64,000 nt of DNA from NCBI RefSeq assembly GCF_020405185.1, contig NZ_CP084463.1, positions 2,108,001 to 2,172,000 of the forward strand. Direction: 5' to 3'. This DNA comes from Halomicrobium salinisoli (GTDB lineage Archaea > Halobacteriota > Halobacteria > Halobacteriales > Haloarculaceae). The notes under the pieces are model-generated. The model did not search any database and had not been told where the DNA came from. It saw only the letters and a list, made by a program, of their open reading frames with translations. This document shows positions 8,767 through 17,478 of the stretch, piece after piece. The number at the start of each line of letters is the position of its first letter. The stretch's first letter is position 1. A program made the position numbers and the translations under genes.

Positions 8767-9177
8767 ATGGTGCAGCTCGGGCTGGTGATCGCCCAGTACG
8801 ACAAACACGGCGACGTGATCGAGGCGATGGAGCGGTCGGCCAGGGAGGCCGCCGACGAACGCGGCGCCGAGGTCGTGGCCACCCTGGAGGTGCCGGGGGC
8901 GTACGACACGCCGCTGGCGGCCGACCGGCTGGCCCGTCGCGAGGACGTCGACGCCGTGGCCGCGCTGGGCGCGATCGTCAGCGGCGACACCGACCACGAT
9001 CAGGTGATCGGCGCGGCCGCGGCCCAGGGGCTGACCGACGTCAGCCTCGACCGGGACACGCCGGTCACGCTGGGCATCGTCGGCCCGGGCATGAGCCAGG
9101 ACGAGGCGGAGGCGCGCACCGACAAGGGCGGCGAGGCCGTCCGCAGCGCCGTCGACCTCGCCGAGGAACTGCCGTGA
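8767..9177 (+). CDS. ribH: RibH, 6,7-dimethyl-8-ribityllumazine synthase
   Basis: RibH condenses 5-amino-6-ribitylamino-uracil with dihydroxybutanone phosphate, the penultimate step of riboflavin synthesis. In 136 residues it shows the motif VPGAYDTPLAA (42-52), which binds substrate. It also shows GAIVSGDTDHDQ, where His77 matches the catalytic histidine. MVQLGLVIAQY is the natural start and lies right after a TATA-like box. The shortened, acidic form is usual in haloarchaea. An aminotransferase gene follows after 19 nt and is probably co-transcribed. Confidence 0.93.
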   Translation: MVQLGLVIAQYDKHGDVIEAMERSAREAADERGAEVVATLEVPGAYDTPLAADRLARREDVDAVAALGAIVSGDTDHDQVIGAAAAQGLTDVSLDRDTPVTLGIVGPGMSQDEAEARTDKGGEAVRSAVDLAEELP

Positions 9178-9196
9178 CCCCACGGAGGACACTACC

Positions 9197-10357
9197 ATGA
9201 ACCTGGACTTCTCAGACCGCGTCGGACGAGTGGAACCGAGCGCGACGCTCGCGATCAGCAACAAGGCCGCGGAGCTGGAGGCCGACGGCGTCGACGTCGT
9301 CGACCTGAGCGTCGGCGAACCGGACTTCGACACGCCCCAGAACATCAAGGACGCCGCCGAGGAGGCCCTGGAAGCGGGCCACACCGGCTACACGTCCACG
9401 CCGGGCATCCCCGCGCTGCGGGAGGCCATCGCCGAGAAGCTCCACGACGACGGTCTCAGCCAGTACGAGGCCGAGAACGTCGTGGTCACGCCGGGCGGCA
9501 AGCAGGCCCTCTACGAGATTATCCACACGCTGATCGACGACGGCGACGAGGTGGCCCTGCTGGACCCCGCGTGGGTCTCCTACGAGGCGATGGTGAAGCT
9601 CGCCGGCGGGTCGCTGACTCGCGTCGACACCGCGGCCCACGACCTGCAGCTCGAGCCCGCGCTGGACGACCTCGCCGCGGCCGTCTCCGACGAGACGGAG
9701 CTGCTGGTCGTCAACTCGCCGGGCAACCCCCACGGCGCCGTCTACTCCGACGCGGCCCTGGAGGGCGTCCGCGACCTCGCCGTCGAGCACGACATCACCG
9801 TCATCTCCGACGAGATCTACAAGGAGATCACCTACGACGGCGTCGAGGCCACGTCGCTCGGTACGATCGACGGCATGGAGGACCGCACCATCACGGTCAA
9901 CGGCTTCTCCAAGGCCTACTCGATGACCGGCTGGCGGCTCGGCTACTTCGCCGGCCCCGAGGACCTCGTCTCCGAGTCGGGCAAGATCCACGGCCACTCG
10001 GTCTCCTGCGCCGTCAACTTCGTCCAGCACGCCGGCGTCGAGGCGCTGCAGAACACCGACGAGGAAGTCGAGGAGATGGTCGAGGCCTTCGCCGAGCGCC
10101 GTGACTTCCTGCTCGACCTCTTCGAGGACCACGGCGTCCACGTCCCCGAGCCTCAGGGCGCGTTCTACATGATGCCCGAGGTCGCCCCGGACGGCGACGA
10201 CACCGCGTGGTGCGACGCCGCCATCGAGGACGCCGCGGTCGCCACCGTCCCCGGCACCGCCTTCGGCACGCCGGGCTACGCGCGCATCTCCTACGCCAAC
10301 AGCAAAGAGCGGCTGGAGGAGGCCGTCGAACGGCTGGCCGAGGAAGACCTGCTGTAA
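9197..10357 (+). CDS. PLP-dependent class I aminotransferase (aspartate aminotransferase-like)
   Basis: This 386-residue fold-type I enzyme transfers amino groups using pyridoxal phosphate. Lys239 in NGFSKAYSMTGWRLGY forms the PLP Schiff base. NSPGNPHG (173-180) and SDEIY (204-208) hold the Asn, Asp and Tyr that contact the cofactor, and the C-terminal Arg in YARISYA should bind the substrate carboxylate. It belongs to the prokaryotic aspartate aminotransferase (I-gamma) type, but substrate range cannot be read from sequence. It follows ribH closely, which is a recurrent pairing as I remember it in haloarchaea. Confidence 0.92.
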   Translation: MNLDFSDRVGRVEPSATLAISNKAAELEADGVDVVDLSVGEPDFDTPQNIKDAAEEALEAGHTGYTSTPGIPALREAIAEKLHDDGLSQYEAENVVVTPGGKQALYEIIHTLIDDGDEVALLDPAWVSYEAMVKLAGGSLTRVDTAAHDLQLEPALDDLAAAVSDETELLVVNSPGNPHGAVYSDAALEGVRDLAVEHDITVISDEIYKEITYDGVEATSLGTIDGMEDRTITVNGFSKAYSMTGWRLGYFAGPEDLVSESGKIHGHSVSCAVNFVQHAGVEALQNTDEEVEEMVEAFAERRDFLLDLFEDHGVHVPEPQGAFYMMPEVAPDGDDTAWCDAAIEDAAVATVPGTAFGTPGYARISYANSKERLEEAVERLAEEDLL

Positions 10358-10500
10358 GCCGGGAACTGCACGGAACAGACCACTCGCCGTTTTCGCTCGC
10401 TGATCGTCGACCGGTAGTGGAAGGTCCCGCGCGTCTCCGGCGGCAGCGGTCGCCCCTACCCTGGAGAAGATACTTGCCCTCGGAAGCAGTCCCGTCGCGC

Positions 10501-10929
10501 ATGTCGACGGGCGATCCGCCGGGGTTCTTCACGACGCTGCCGGTGGCCGCGCTGCTCGTCCTGATCGGCAGCGCGGTCACCGTCGCCTACTGCCTGCGCG
10601 CCCTCGCGTCCCGCTCGGACGCGACCGTACGGTTCTCCACGCCGATCCTCGCGCTCGCCTGTGTCGGCGGCCAGCTAGTGGTCATGCTCACCACCGGCGG
10701 CGCACTCACCGCCGTCGGCGGACTCCCGGCCGGGCCCATATACGGACCGGCAGTACCGCTGCTCCTCGTGATCTACGTACTGCCTCTCGCTTTCGTCTCG
10801 TCAGTCTTCGGGAGGACAGTTCTCTCGCAACGGCGGCGTCGTCACTGGCTTCTCGGAGCCGGCGTGTTCGCGACGGCCCACCTGGCCGCGGTACCGGTGA
10901 CCTGGGCCCTGTTCGTACTGCTCGACTGA
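10501..10929 (+). CDS. Four-helix membrane protein, function unknown
   Basis: This 142-residue protein has hydrophobic stretches near residues 11-31, 45-68, 79-99 and 118-140, so it is probably a four-helix membrane protein. A basic RRRRHW patch precedes the last helix, suggesting a cytoplasmic loop there. I recognise no family. The ATG at 10501 follows a weak TATA-like AGATACTTG about 30 nt upstream. The gene stands alone, with a palindromic repeat element downstream. Confidence 0.7.
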   Translation: MSTGDPPGFFTTLPVAALLVLIGSAVTVAYCLRALASRSDATVRFSTPILALACVGGQLVVMLTTGGALTAVGGLPAGPIYGPAVPLLLVIYVLPLAFVSSVFGRTVLSQRRRRHWLLGAGVFATAHLAAVPVTWALFVLLD

Positions 10930-10988
10930 CCGGGCGTAGCGAATCGGTCGCCTCCTCAGCGTCGCTGATGGGTCCCGGAGAACGTCAG

Positions 10989-11074
10989 CTATAGTAGAGA
11001 TTGAAACTATTTACACATCGAGGGGCACCCGGGGTGCCCCTCGTGTGTGTCATTGCGTTCAATTTCTACTATAG
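10989..11074. repeat. 86-bp palindromic MITE-like element
   Basis: The element begins CTATAGTAGAGATTGAAA and ends in the near-inverse TTTCTACTATAG, so it has long, slightly imperfect terminal inverted repeats. At its centre is a perfect 12-bp inverted repeat (CGAGGGGCACCC, one G, then its complement, 11019-11043). The whole sequence can fold into one long hairpin. It is AT-rich at its ends, unlike its surroundings, and encodes nothing. It resembles a miniature transposable element. I recall similar CTATAGTAGAAATTGAA ends in other haloarchaea, but cannot search for the parent transposon. Confidence 0.75.
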
Positions 11075-11253
11075 TCGCCCGAGCGACGGCGCCAGAGCGG
11101 GAGAAACGCGCCGAAGAACGATCCGAGGGCGACGACGACGGCAACGACGGCCAGCCCCGCGCCTGTCACGTCCAGTACGTCGTGAGCGAGTTTGACGACG
11201 GCGACGACTCCGACGCCCCAGACGGCGAACGCCGCCCGTTCCCTGATCGACAT
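11059..11253 (-). CDS. Small two-helix membrane protein with element-derived C-terminus
   Basis: From the start MSIRERAAF this is a 64-residue protein with two hydrophobic stretches and a basic cytoplasmic-type tail. A longer start at 11274 adds seven residues, but a GGGGG stretch 5 nt before the 11253 start favours the short form. The last five residues (DYSRN) and the stop codon come from the end of the palindromic element at 10989-11074. The original C-terminus was therefore replaced or lost when the element arrived. No function can be assigned. Confidence 0.55.
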   Translation of the reverse strand: MSIRERAAFAVWGVGVVAVVKLAHDVLDVTGAGLAVVAVVVALGSFFGAFLPLWRRRSGDYSRN

Positions 11254-11334
11254 ACCCCCGTGTCGCGTGACCATAGTGCCCGGGACCGCTGTGACCGTAT
11301 CAACGCTCTGGTTCGACCGCTCGAGTCTCGGCCC

Positions 11335-11766
11335 TCAGTCGCCGCGCTCGCGCAGCACCGTGTCGATGATCCGGCCCGTCGAGAGGAGTTCGTCCTCGCT
11401 CTCCTCGCGGGGGGAGGCCGTCCGCACCTCGCAGTCGATACCGCGGTCGGCCAGCGCCGCCCGGATCCCGTCGGCGTCGTGGTGCTGATCGTACCCCAGC
11501 GCGATCACGTCGGGCTCGATCTCCTCGATGGGGACGAAGATGTCCTCAGGGTGGCCCAGTCGCGCCTCGTCGACGGGATCGAGGGCGCCGACCATCTCCC
11601 GGCGCTGCTCGTCCGGGACGACCGGTTTCGGCTTGTGCGTGACGTTCTCGCGCCGGGCGACGATGACGTACAGGCGTTCGCCCATCGACGCGGCCTCCCG
11701 GAGGTAGTGGAGGTGGCCCGGGTGGAGGATGTCGAAGGTGCCCTGGGCGACGACGCGCTCGCTCAC
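11335..11766 (-). CDS. ribL: RibL, archaeal FAD synthase
   Basis: RibL adenylylates FMN to FAD; the archaeal enzyme is a small nucleotidyltransferase unrelated to bacterial RibF's kinase fusion. This 143-residue protein starts [18 protein letters not shown], with the HxGH motif at residues 15-18, and carries TGRIID near the C-terminus in place of the ISSTRIR motif. It overlaps the JAMM-protein stop by 4 nt, so the two are translationally coupled. As I remember it, the same JAMM-ribL order exists in Haloferax. Confidence 0.88.
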   Translation of the reverse strand: MSERVVAQGTFDILHPGHLHYLREAASMGERLYVIVARRENVTHKPKPVVPDEQRREMVGALDPVDEARLGHPEDIFVPIEEIEPDVIALGYDQHHDADGIRAALADRGIDCEVRTASPREESEDELLSTGRIIDTVLRERGD

Positions 11767-12254
11767 CGTTCGTCCTCCCGCAGTTCCCGGTCGATGTCCG
11801 TCTGGTCGAAGTCGAAGAAGGCCTCCTCGGGCGGCTCGACGTCGATGACGTCGAGGTCCATCCGCTCGCCCTCGCGGTCGAAGGCCTGCCAGTCGTCCCA
11901 GTCGTAGGGCGCGCCGACGATGATGTGGACCTTGCCCTTGCCGAACGTGCCCAGGTCGGCGTCGCTGGGTCGCAACACGCCGTTGGGGTGGGAGTGAATC
12001 GACCCCGCCGCCCGCAGGTCGTTCGGCACCATGCTGGTATTCACCGTCGCGCTCACGGGGTTGGACTCCGTGCCCGGGATGACAAGCACGTCCGTCAGGA
12101 CCGTGCCGTCCTCGTCCAGCCCGAGCTTCCGGGCGTCCTCGCCGCGGAGCAGCCCCATGTACTCGTCGGGGTGGGCCTCCTTCGAGGCCTCGAGGGCGAA
12201 CTCGAGGGCCGACTCGGCGATCCCGAGGATTCCACCCGAGCGAAACAGCCGCAT
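11763..12254 (-). CDS. JAMM/MPN-domain protein (JAMM2-like)
   Basis: This 163-residue JAMM metalloprotease-fold protein has a complete zinc site. Glu31 is the likely general base, and His87 and His89 with Asp100 come from [16 protein letters not shown]. Relatives in Haloferax volcanii are JAMM1, a desampylase that removes ubiquitin-like SAMPs, and JAMM2, which is encoded beside ribL. The order here points to JAMM2. The C-terminus is very acidic. The start [10 protein letters not shown] was chosen because upstream codons are not conserved in character. Desampylase activity is an inference; only the metal site is visible. Confidence 0.85.
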   Translation of the reverse strand: MRLFRSGGILGIAESALEFALEASKEAHPDEYMGLLRGEDARKLGLDEDGTVLTDVLVIPGTESNPVSATVNTSMVPNDLRAAGSIHSHPNGVLRPSDADLGTFGKGKVHIIVGAPYDWDDWQAFDREGERMDLDVIDVEPPEEAFFDFDQTDIDRELREDER

Positions 12255-12400
12255 GCCCGATTCTGGGGGAGCCCGCTTTCTAAGGTTTCCGACTGCCGGG
12301 AGAGCGCGGAAGTGAGCGTCTGCTGACGGGATTGGCGGGAATACCTCGAAAGCTCGACCCGACACCACTACCGCCGATCACTCCATCGGCGAAAGCTAGA

Positions 12401-12414
12401 CCGAAGCTTAAAAA
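12401..12414 (+). promoter_or_regulatory. BRE/TATA element of the RecJ-like gene
   Basis: CCGAAGCTTAAAAAC is a good haloarchaeal BRE plus TATA sequence. It ends 26 nt before the ATG at 12440, so the mRNA is probably leaderless. Confidence 0.6.
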
Positions 12415-12439
12415 CGCGGGTGCGCCCAAGAGATGGCAA

Positions 12440-14347
12440 ATGTCTCCGCCTACAGGCACCGAGAACGGTGCCAGCGTTCCCGGCGAGGGAACTGTGGTCC
12501 ACGAACTCGCCGACGGCTGTACCCTCGACGACGTCGAGGAGGGCGAGCTGTACGTCGGAGCGGTCAACGGCGTCGTCGAGTACGGCGTCTTCGTCGACCT
12601 CTCCGACGAGCTGTCCGGGCTCGTCCACGCCTCGAACCTCGAGGGCGACTACGACGTCGGCGACGAGGTCGTCGTCGAGCTCGCCGAGGTGCGCGAGAAC
12701 GGCGACGTCAGCTTCAACGAGGTCCCGGTCGACGACTACGAGCGCCGTCAGGTCGGCCGCGGCGACCGCGTCAACGTCGCGGAGCTCGACGACGCGACCG
12801 GTGACACCGTCGTGCTCGCCGGCGAGATCCTTCAGATCAACCAGACCGGCGGTCCGACCGTCTTCCAGCTCCGGGACGACACCGGCGTCGCGCCGTGTGC
12901 CGCCTTCGAGGAGGCCGGCGTCCGCGCCCACCCCGGGGTGGACCTGGGCGACATCGTCCAGGTGACCGGCCGCGTCGAGACCCGCGAGGGCAGCGTCCAG
13001 ATCGAGGTCGACGAGCTACAGGTGCTCGACGGCGACGAGGCCGTCGAGGTCCGCGTGGCCATCGACGACGCGCTCGACGAACTGGCCGAGCCCGCGGACA
13101 TCGACCCGCTCGTCGAGTGGCCCGCCTTCGAGAAGCTCTGGGACGACCTCCGCGAGGTCGCCCGCCGCCTGCGCCGGACGGTCCTGGAGGGCCGGCCCAT
13201 CCGGATGCGCCACCACGCCGACGGCGACGGCCTCTGCGCCAGCGTCCCGCTGCACGTCGCCTTAGAGCGGTTCGTCGAGTCCCACTACGAGGACGACGAC
13301 GCCGCCCGGCACATGCTCAAGCGCCTCCCGAGCAAGGCGCCGTTCTACGAGATGGAGGACGTCACCCGCGACCTCAACTTCGCGCTGGAGAACCGCGAGC
13401 GCCACGGCCAGAAGCTCCCCCTCCTGCTGATGCTCGACAACGGCTCCACCGAGGAGGACACGCCGGCCTACCGGAACCTCCGGCACTACGACATCCCCGT
13501 GGTCGTCGTCGACCACCACCACCCCGACCCCGAGGCCGTCGAGCCGCTGATCGACGCCCACGTCAATCCCTACCTCCACGACGAGGACTACCGCATCACG
13601 ACGGGGATGATGTGCGTCGAACTCGCCCGGATGATCGACCCGTCGCTGACCGACGAGCTGCGCCACGTGCCCGCCGTCGCCGGCGTCTCGGACCGCTCCG
13701 AGGGCGAGGCGATGGACGATTACGTCGAGCTCGCACGCGAGGAGGGCTACGACGAGACGGACCTCCGGGACGTCGGCGAGGCGCTGGACTACGCCACCTT
13801 CTGGCTGAAGTACAACGACGGCCGCGAGCTCATCGACGACGTGCTCAACGTCGACTGCGACGACCGCCAGCGCCACGAGGAGGTCGTCGACTTCCTCGCC
13901 AGCAAGGCCGAGCGCGACGTCGACGAGCAGCTCGACGCCGCGATGAGCCACGTCGAGCACGAGGAACTGGGCAACGGCGCCCACCTCTACCGCATCGACG
14001 TGGAGAACCACGCCCACCGCTTCACCTACCCCGCCCCCGGCAAGACGACGGGCAAGATCCACGACACCAAGGTCGAGGAGACGGGCGACCCCGTGATCAC
14101 CATCGGCTACGGCCCGGACTTCGCCGTCCTGCGCTCGGACGGCGTCCGGCTGGACATCCCCGAGTACGTCGCCGAGCTCACCGACGAACTGGACGGCGGC
14201 GGCGTCTCCGGCGGCGGCCACCTCGTCGTCGGCTCCATCAAGTTCGTCAAGGGCCAGCGCGAGCGCGTCATCGACGCGCTGGTCGACAAGATGGCCGACG
14301 CCGAGATCGACGAGGACCTCCAGAGCGCGGGCGTCCTCGGCGACTGA
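12440..14347 (+). CDS. RecJ-like DHH phosphoesterase with S1 and OB domains
   Basis: This 635-residue protein begins with an S1 RNA-binding-type domain (about 34-97). An OB-fold nucleic-acid-binding domain follows (about 122-200), and then a DHH phosphoesterase. The catalytic motifs are HHADGDG (258-264), LDNGS (332-336) and DHHHPD (358-363), and a DHHA1-like GGGHLVVGS lies near the C-terminus. Archaeal relatives are single-strand exonucleases, and some bind the replicative GINS complex. H. volcanii has several such paralogs, and this domain order matches one encoded near JAMM2 and ribL. All metal-binding residues appear intact, so it should be active on DNA or RNA. It is divergent from the JAMM-ribL pair. 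Confidence 0.9.
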   Translation: MSPPTGTENGASVPGEGTVVHELADGCTLDDVEEGELYVGAVNGVVEYGVFVDLSDELSGLVHASNLEGDYDVGDEVVVELAEVRENGDVSFNEVPVDDYERRQVGRGDRVNVAELDDATGDTVVLAGEILQINQTGGPTVFQLRDDTGVAPCAAFEEAGVRAHPGVDLGDIVQVTGRVETREGSVQIEVDELQVLDGDEAVEVRVAIDDALDELAEPADIDPLVEWPAFEKLWDDLREVARRLRRTVLEGRPIRMRHHADGDGLCASVPLHVALERFVESHYEDDDAARHMLKRLPSKAPFYEMEDVTRDLNFALENRERHGQKLPLLLMLDNGSTEEDTPAYRNLRHYDIPVVVVDHHHPDPEAVEPLIDAHVNPYLHDEDYRITTGMMCVELARMIDPSLTDELRHVPAVAGVSDRSEGEAMDDYVELAREEGYDETDLRDVGEALDYATFWLKYNDGRELIDDVLNVDCDDRQRHEEVVDFLASKAERDVDEQLDAAMSHVEHEELGNGAHLYRIDVENHAHRFTYPAPGKTTGKIHDTKVEETGDPVITIGYGPDFAVLRSDGVRLDIPEYVAELTDELDGGGVSGGGHLVVGSIKFVKGQRERVIDALVDKMADAEIDEDLQSAGVLGD

Positions 14348-14363
14348 CGCCACTGCCGGTCGA

Positions 14364-16076
14364 CTAGGGCCCGACGCCGACGGGCTCCTCGCCGACGAAC
14401 TCCATTCTCCAGGCCACCAGCCCCGCCAGCACCAGCACTCCGCCCAGCGCCGCGAGCACGCCGACCGGGAGCCCGGTCGAACCGCCGCGCCAGTCGGCGT
14501 CGAAGACGCCGCCGTAGTAGCCCGCGACCCGCTCGCCCGAGAGCACCAGCAGCACCTCGCGGTTCGAGGTGGCGGCCGCCTCGTTCCAGTTGAGGCTGCC
14601 CAGCACGACGTGGCGGTCGTCGATCACGGCTCCCTTCGCGTGGATCTTCTCGAAGCGGTCGCCGGGCTCGGCCAGCCGGACCGACAGCGACGCGTCCCGG
14701 CGGTCGGCCCACTCGCGGAGCCGCTCGGCAGTCTGCCGGTTCTCCTCGCGGGCGTACCAGGCGCCGGACAGCAGGACGCGGACCTCGACGTCGCGAGCGG
14801 CCGCGCGCCGCAGCGCGCGCACGAGCGGCGCGTCCCACTCGCCCAGCCCGACCTGGATCACGTCGACCGACTCGTCGGCGCCGTCGAGCCGCTGGATCAG
14901 CCTCGACTGGGCGTTGTCCGGCGCGACCAGCAGCGTCGTCCGGTCGACCGGCAGCCGCTCGGGCTCGACGCGCGAGGGGTAGTCCCCGACGGCGGGCTCG
15001 CCGCGCTCGAAGCTCCGTCCCCGTCGATACTCCCGCCAGGGGCGCGCGTCGCGCCAGCCCGCGTCCGCCCGGAACGTCTCGGCGAGGCCCGCCACGACCG
15101 CTTCCTGGCGAGTGACCGCGCCCCAGCCGCGGCTGCTGTTCCCGCCCGTCCCCGCCGGCTTCCAGTTCTCAGTGAGCACGACCGCGCGGTCGTCGGCGAC
15201 GGCGTACTTCGCGTGGTGGTAGTCGTAGCGCGCGCCCTCGCCGCCGACGGCCCGGACCTCGACCCCCGCCTCGGACAGCCGGTCCAGCGCGTCCGCCTCG
15301 CGCGCGGTCCGACCGCCGACGGGGTCGCCCTCGACGAGCACGCGGACCGTCGCGCCCCGCTCGTGGGCCCGGACGAGCGCGTCGACGACCCGTTCGGAGG
15401 TCAGCGTGTAGCCGGCCAGGAGGAGCCTGTCGTCCGCGCCGGCGAGGACGTCGAGCGGGACGCCCGGTGCGTCGGGCAGCACGAAGGCGCGAACCTCGCC
15501 GTTACGGGCGCTGACTGGCTCGCGGTCGGTCGCGCCCAGCGGCCGCCACGCCGTCGCCGTCCCGTTCCAGCGGACGACGCTTCCCTCCGTCGTCTCGCGG
15601 TAGACGGCCTCGTCGACGAGCGAACCGTTCCGGGAGAGCGCGAGGCGCCCGCCGTCGTTGGCCAGCGAGAGCGCGTCGACGCCGGCGACGCTGCGGTCCG
15701 TCAGGTTCCGCGCGACGGCGGGGTCGGCGCTCACCGCGATTCGCTTCCGCCCGGTCGCCGCTCCGGTCGCGTTCGCCAGCGACGCGGATCGGTGGCCGTC
15801 GGAGAGTTCGTAGCGCGAGAGGTTCGCGTCCGGCGGCACGGAGAGCACGGCGAACTCGCCGGCGTCGCCGCTCCGGACGGGGTCGGGGTAGGCGGCGACG
15901 ATCCGGGGGTGCCGGTCCGGGCCACTCGTCCCGTTCGGCGTCGCCGCGGCGTCGGTCGTTCCGACGAGCACGGAGGGCGATTCACCGGCGGGGGGCGCCG
16001 GGCCGGCGAGCGCGGGCGTGGCCGCGGCGCTGACGAGCAGGACGGCGAGCAGTACGAGTGAAGTGCGACCGGCCAT
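14364..16076 (-). CDS. Secreted, membrane-anchored phospholipase D-like protein
   Basis: This 570-residue protein has a signal peptide (about residues 1-24, ending near PALA). Its first part, to about residue 185, resembles the lamin-tail-like domains that often precede such nucleases. Two PLD HKD half-sites follow: His288-Lys290-Asp295 with ENW, and His479-Lys481-Asp486 with SLNWNE. A C-terminal hydrophobic helix should anchor it with the catalytic part outside the cell. PLD superfamily members hydrolyse phosphodiesters in lipids or nucleic acids; extracellular DNA is a plausible substrate. It is convergent with the RecJ-like gene, with only 16 nt between the stops. Confidence 0.85.
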   Translation of the reverse strand: MAGRTSLVLLAVLLVSAAATPALAGPAPPAGESPSVLVGTTDAAATPNGTSGPDRHPRIVAAYPDPVRSGDAGEFAVLSVPPDANLSRYELSDGHRSASLANATGAATGRKRIAVSADPAVARNLTDRSVAGVDALSLANDGGRLALSRNGSLVDEAVYRETTEGSVVRWNGTATAWRPLGATDREPVSARNGEVRAFVLPDAPGVPLDVLAGADDRLLLAGYTLTSERVVDALVRAHERGATVRVLVEGDPVGGRTAREADALDRLSEAGVEVRAVGGEGARYDYHHAKYAVADDRAVVLTENWKPAGTGGNSSRGWGAVTRQEAVVAGLAETFRADAGWRDARPWREYRRGRSFERGEPAVGDYPSRVEPERLPVDRTTLLVAPDNAQSRLIQRLDGADESVDVIQVGLGEWDAPLVRALRRAAARDVEVRVLLSGAWYAREENRQTAERLREWADRRDASLSVRLAEPGDRFEKIHAKGAVIDDRHVVLGSLNWNEAAATSNREVLLVLSGERVAGYYGGVFDADWRGGSTGLPVGVLAALGGVLVLAGLVAWRMEFVGEEPVGVGP

Positions 16077-16134
16077 CGGGGACGGGTGGCCGGGTCATCC
16101 TACAAGAACGTGTGGAGGGACGGCGGACTGCGGT

Positions 16135-17400
16135 TCAGACGCTGGCCGCTTTCTCGGCCTCGGCCTGGACGAGGTACGCGCGGTCGTCGGCGTACTCGCT
16201 GGCGACGTCCAGGGCGCGCTCGGTCCCGATCTGGCGCAGCGCCCACGCGGCGGAGGCGCGCACGGCGTCGCTGTCGTCGTCCTCGAGGACGTCCGCCAGC
16301 GGCTCGATGGCGCGGGTGTCGCCGAGGAGTCCGAGCGCCCGGGCGGCCATCGACCGGACCTCGTCGTCCTCGGCGACCAGCCGCTGGGCGACGGGCTGGA
16401 CCGACTCCTCGCTGCCCAGCTCGCCGAGGGCGCGCAGGGTCACCTTCTGGAGGGCCGGGTCGCCGTCGCCCTCGATGAACTCGTGGAGCGTCTCGGCGGC
16501 GCGGTCGTCGCCCATCTTCCCGAGGATGCGGATCGGCGCCTTGTCGCGCTTCTGGGCGCGCTGGTGGATCTCGTCGAACGCCGCCTGGGCGTCCTTGCCC
16601 ATGTGGACGAGTTCGTCGTAGACGTACTCCTCGAAGAAGTCGGAGTCGCCGAGCTTCTCCAGCGCGTAGAGGATCGGCTCGACCTCGCCCTCGCGGCCGT
16701 AGCGCTTGAGCGCGCTCCACTCCGGCGGGAAGTCCTTGAGGCTCTCGCTCTCGAGGGCGTCGTAGAAGCCCTCGGCCTGGAGCTGCTCCTGAACGGTGAG
16801 GTCCTCCCATGTCTCCGCGGCGTCGAGGTCGTCGGCCAGCGCCTCGGAGATCTCGAGCAGCCCGGCGATCGCGTCGGCGTCCTCGTCGGGGTCGAGGTCG
16901 GTCGAGGCGACGGCGGACTCGACCTGCTCGACGGCCGACGCGGCCTCCGCGGGCGAGTCCCCCGCGCTGGTGCCGAACGAGACGTACTCGTCGGCCTCGG
17001 CGAGGAAGGCGTCGACCGCCGCGACGGCCTCGTCGGCGCCGGTCTCGGTCCACTCGGCCTCCGTGAGCGTCGCGCGGGCGTCCGCGAGGACGTCGGTCAC
17101 GTCCTCGGCGTAGGGACCGCGTCGCTCCTCGAGGTCCTCTCTGAGGTCGGAGATGCGCGACTCCAGCTCCTCGCGCGGGTCTTCCGCGTCCTCCTCGTCC
17201 TCGTCCGGTTCGGGCAGGTCGGCGACGTCCAGTTCCTCCTCGACGTCGTCGAGTTCCGCCTCGACCGCGTCGAGGTCGGCCTCCGTCTCCGCGGCCTCGA
17301 GCTCCTCGGCCGCCCCGTCCAGGCGGTCGTTCAGCGCCTCGGCCTCGGACACGACGGGCTCGTCCGCCGGCTCCTCGTCAGCGTCGTCCCCGTTGCTCAT
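16135..17400 (-). CDS. Acidic coiled-coil plus HEAT-repeat protein, function unknown
   Basis: The first 190 or so residues of this 421-residue protein are highly acidic and helix-forming (runs of EAELDDVEEELD). They are probably a coiled coil. From about residue 210 on there are five or more HEAT/PBS-lyase-type repeats, for example GDDRAAETLHEFIEG, GSEESVQPVAQRL and GDTRAIEPLADVL. HEAT repeats form a curved protein-binding scaffold. No catalytic motif or membrane segment is visible. The start at MSNGDDADEE leaves out 13 basic codons that do not fit the acidic N-terminus. It lies upstream of the PLD gene and may be co-transcribed. The role is unknown, probably protein-protein interaction. Confidence 0.8.
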   Translation of the reverse strand: MSNGDDADEEPADEPVVSEAEALNDRLDGAAEELEAAETEADLDAVEAELDDVEEELDVADLPEPDEDEEDAEDPREELESRISDLREDLEERRGPYAEDVTDVLADARATLTEAEWTETGADEAVAAVDAFLAEADEYVSFGTSAGDSPAEAASAVEQVESAVASTDLDPDEDADAIAGLLEISEALADDLDAAETWEDLTVQEQLQAEGFYDALESESLKDFPPEWSALKRYGREGEVEPILYALEKLGDSDFFEEYVYDELVHMGKDAQAAFDEIHQRAQKRDKAPIRILGKMGDDRAAETLHEFIEGDGDPALQKVTLRALGELGSEESVQPVAQRLVAEDDEVRSMAARALGLLGDTRAIEPLADVLEDDDSDAVRASAAWALRQIGTERALDVASEYADDRAYLVQAEAEKAASV

Positions 17401-17478
17401 GCCCGAACGTGGGCCCGTCCGGGCCATAGTCGTTTCCATCCTGGCTCGGACGGTCGCCGGGCGCCGACGGCCGCGCCC

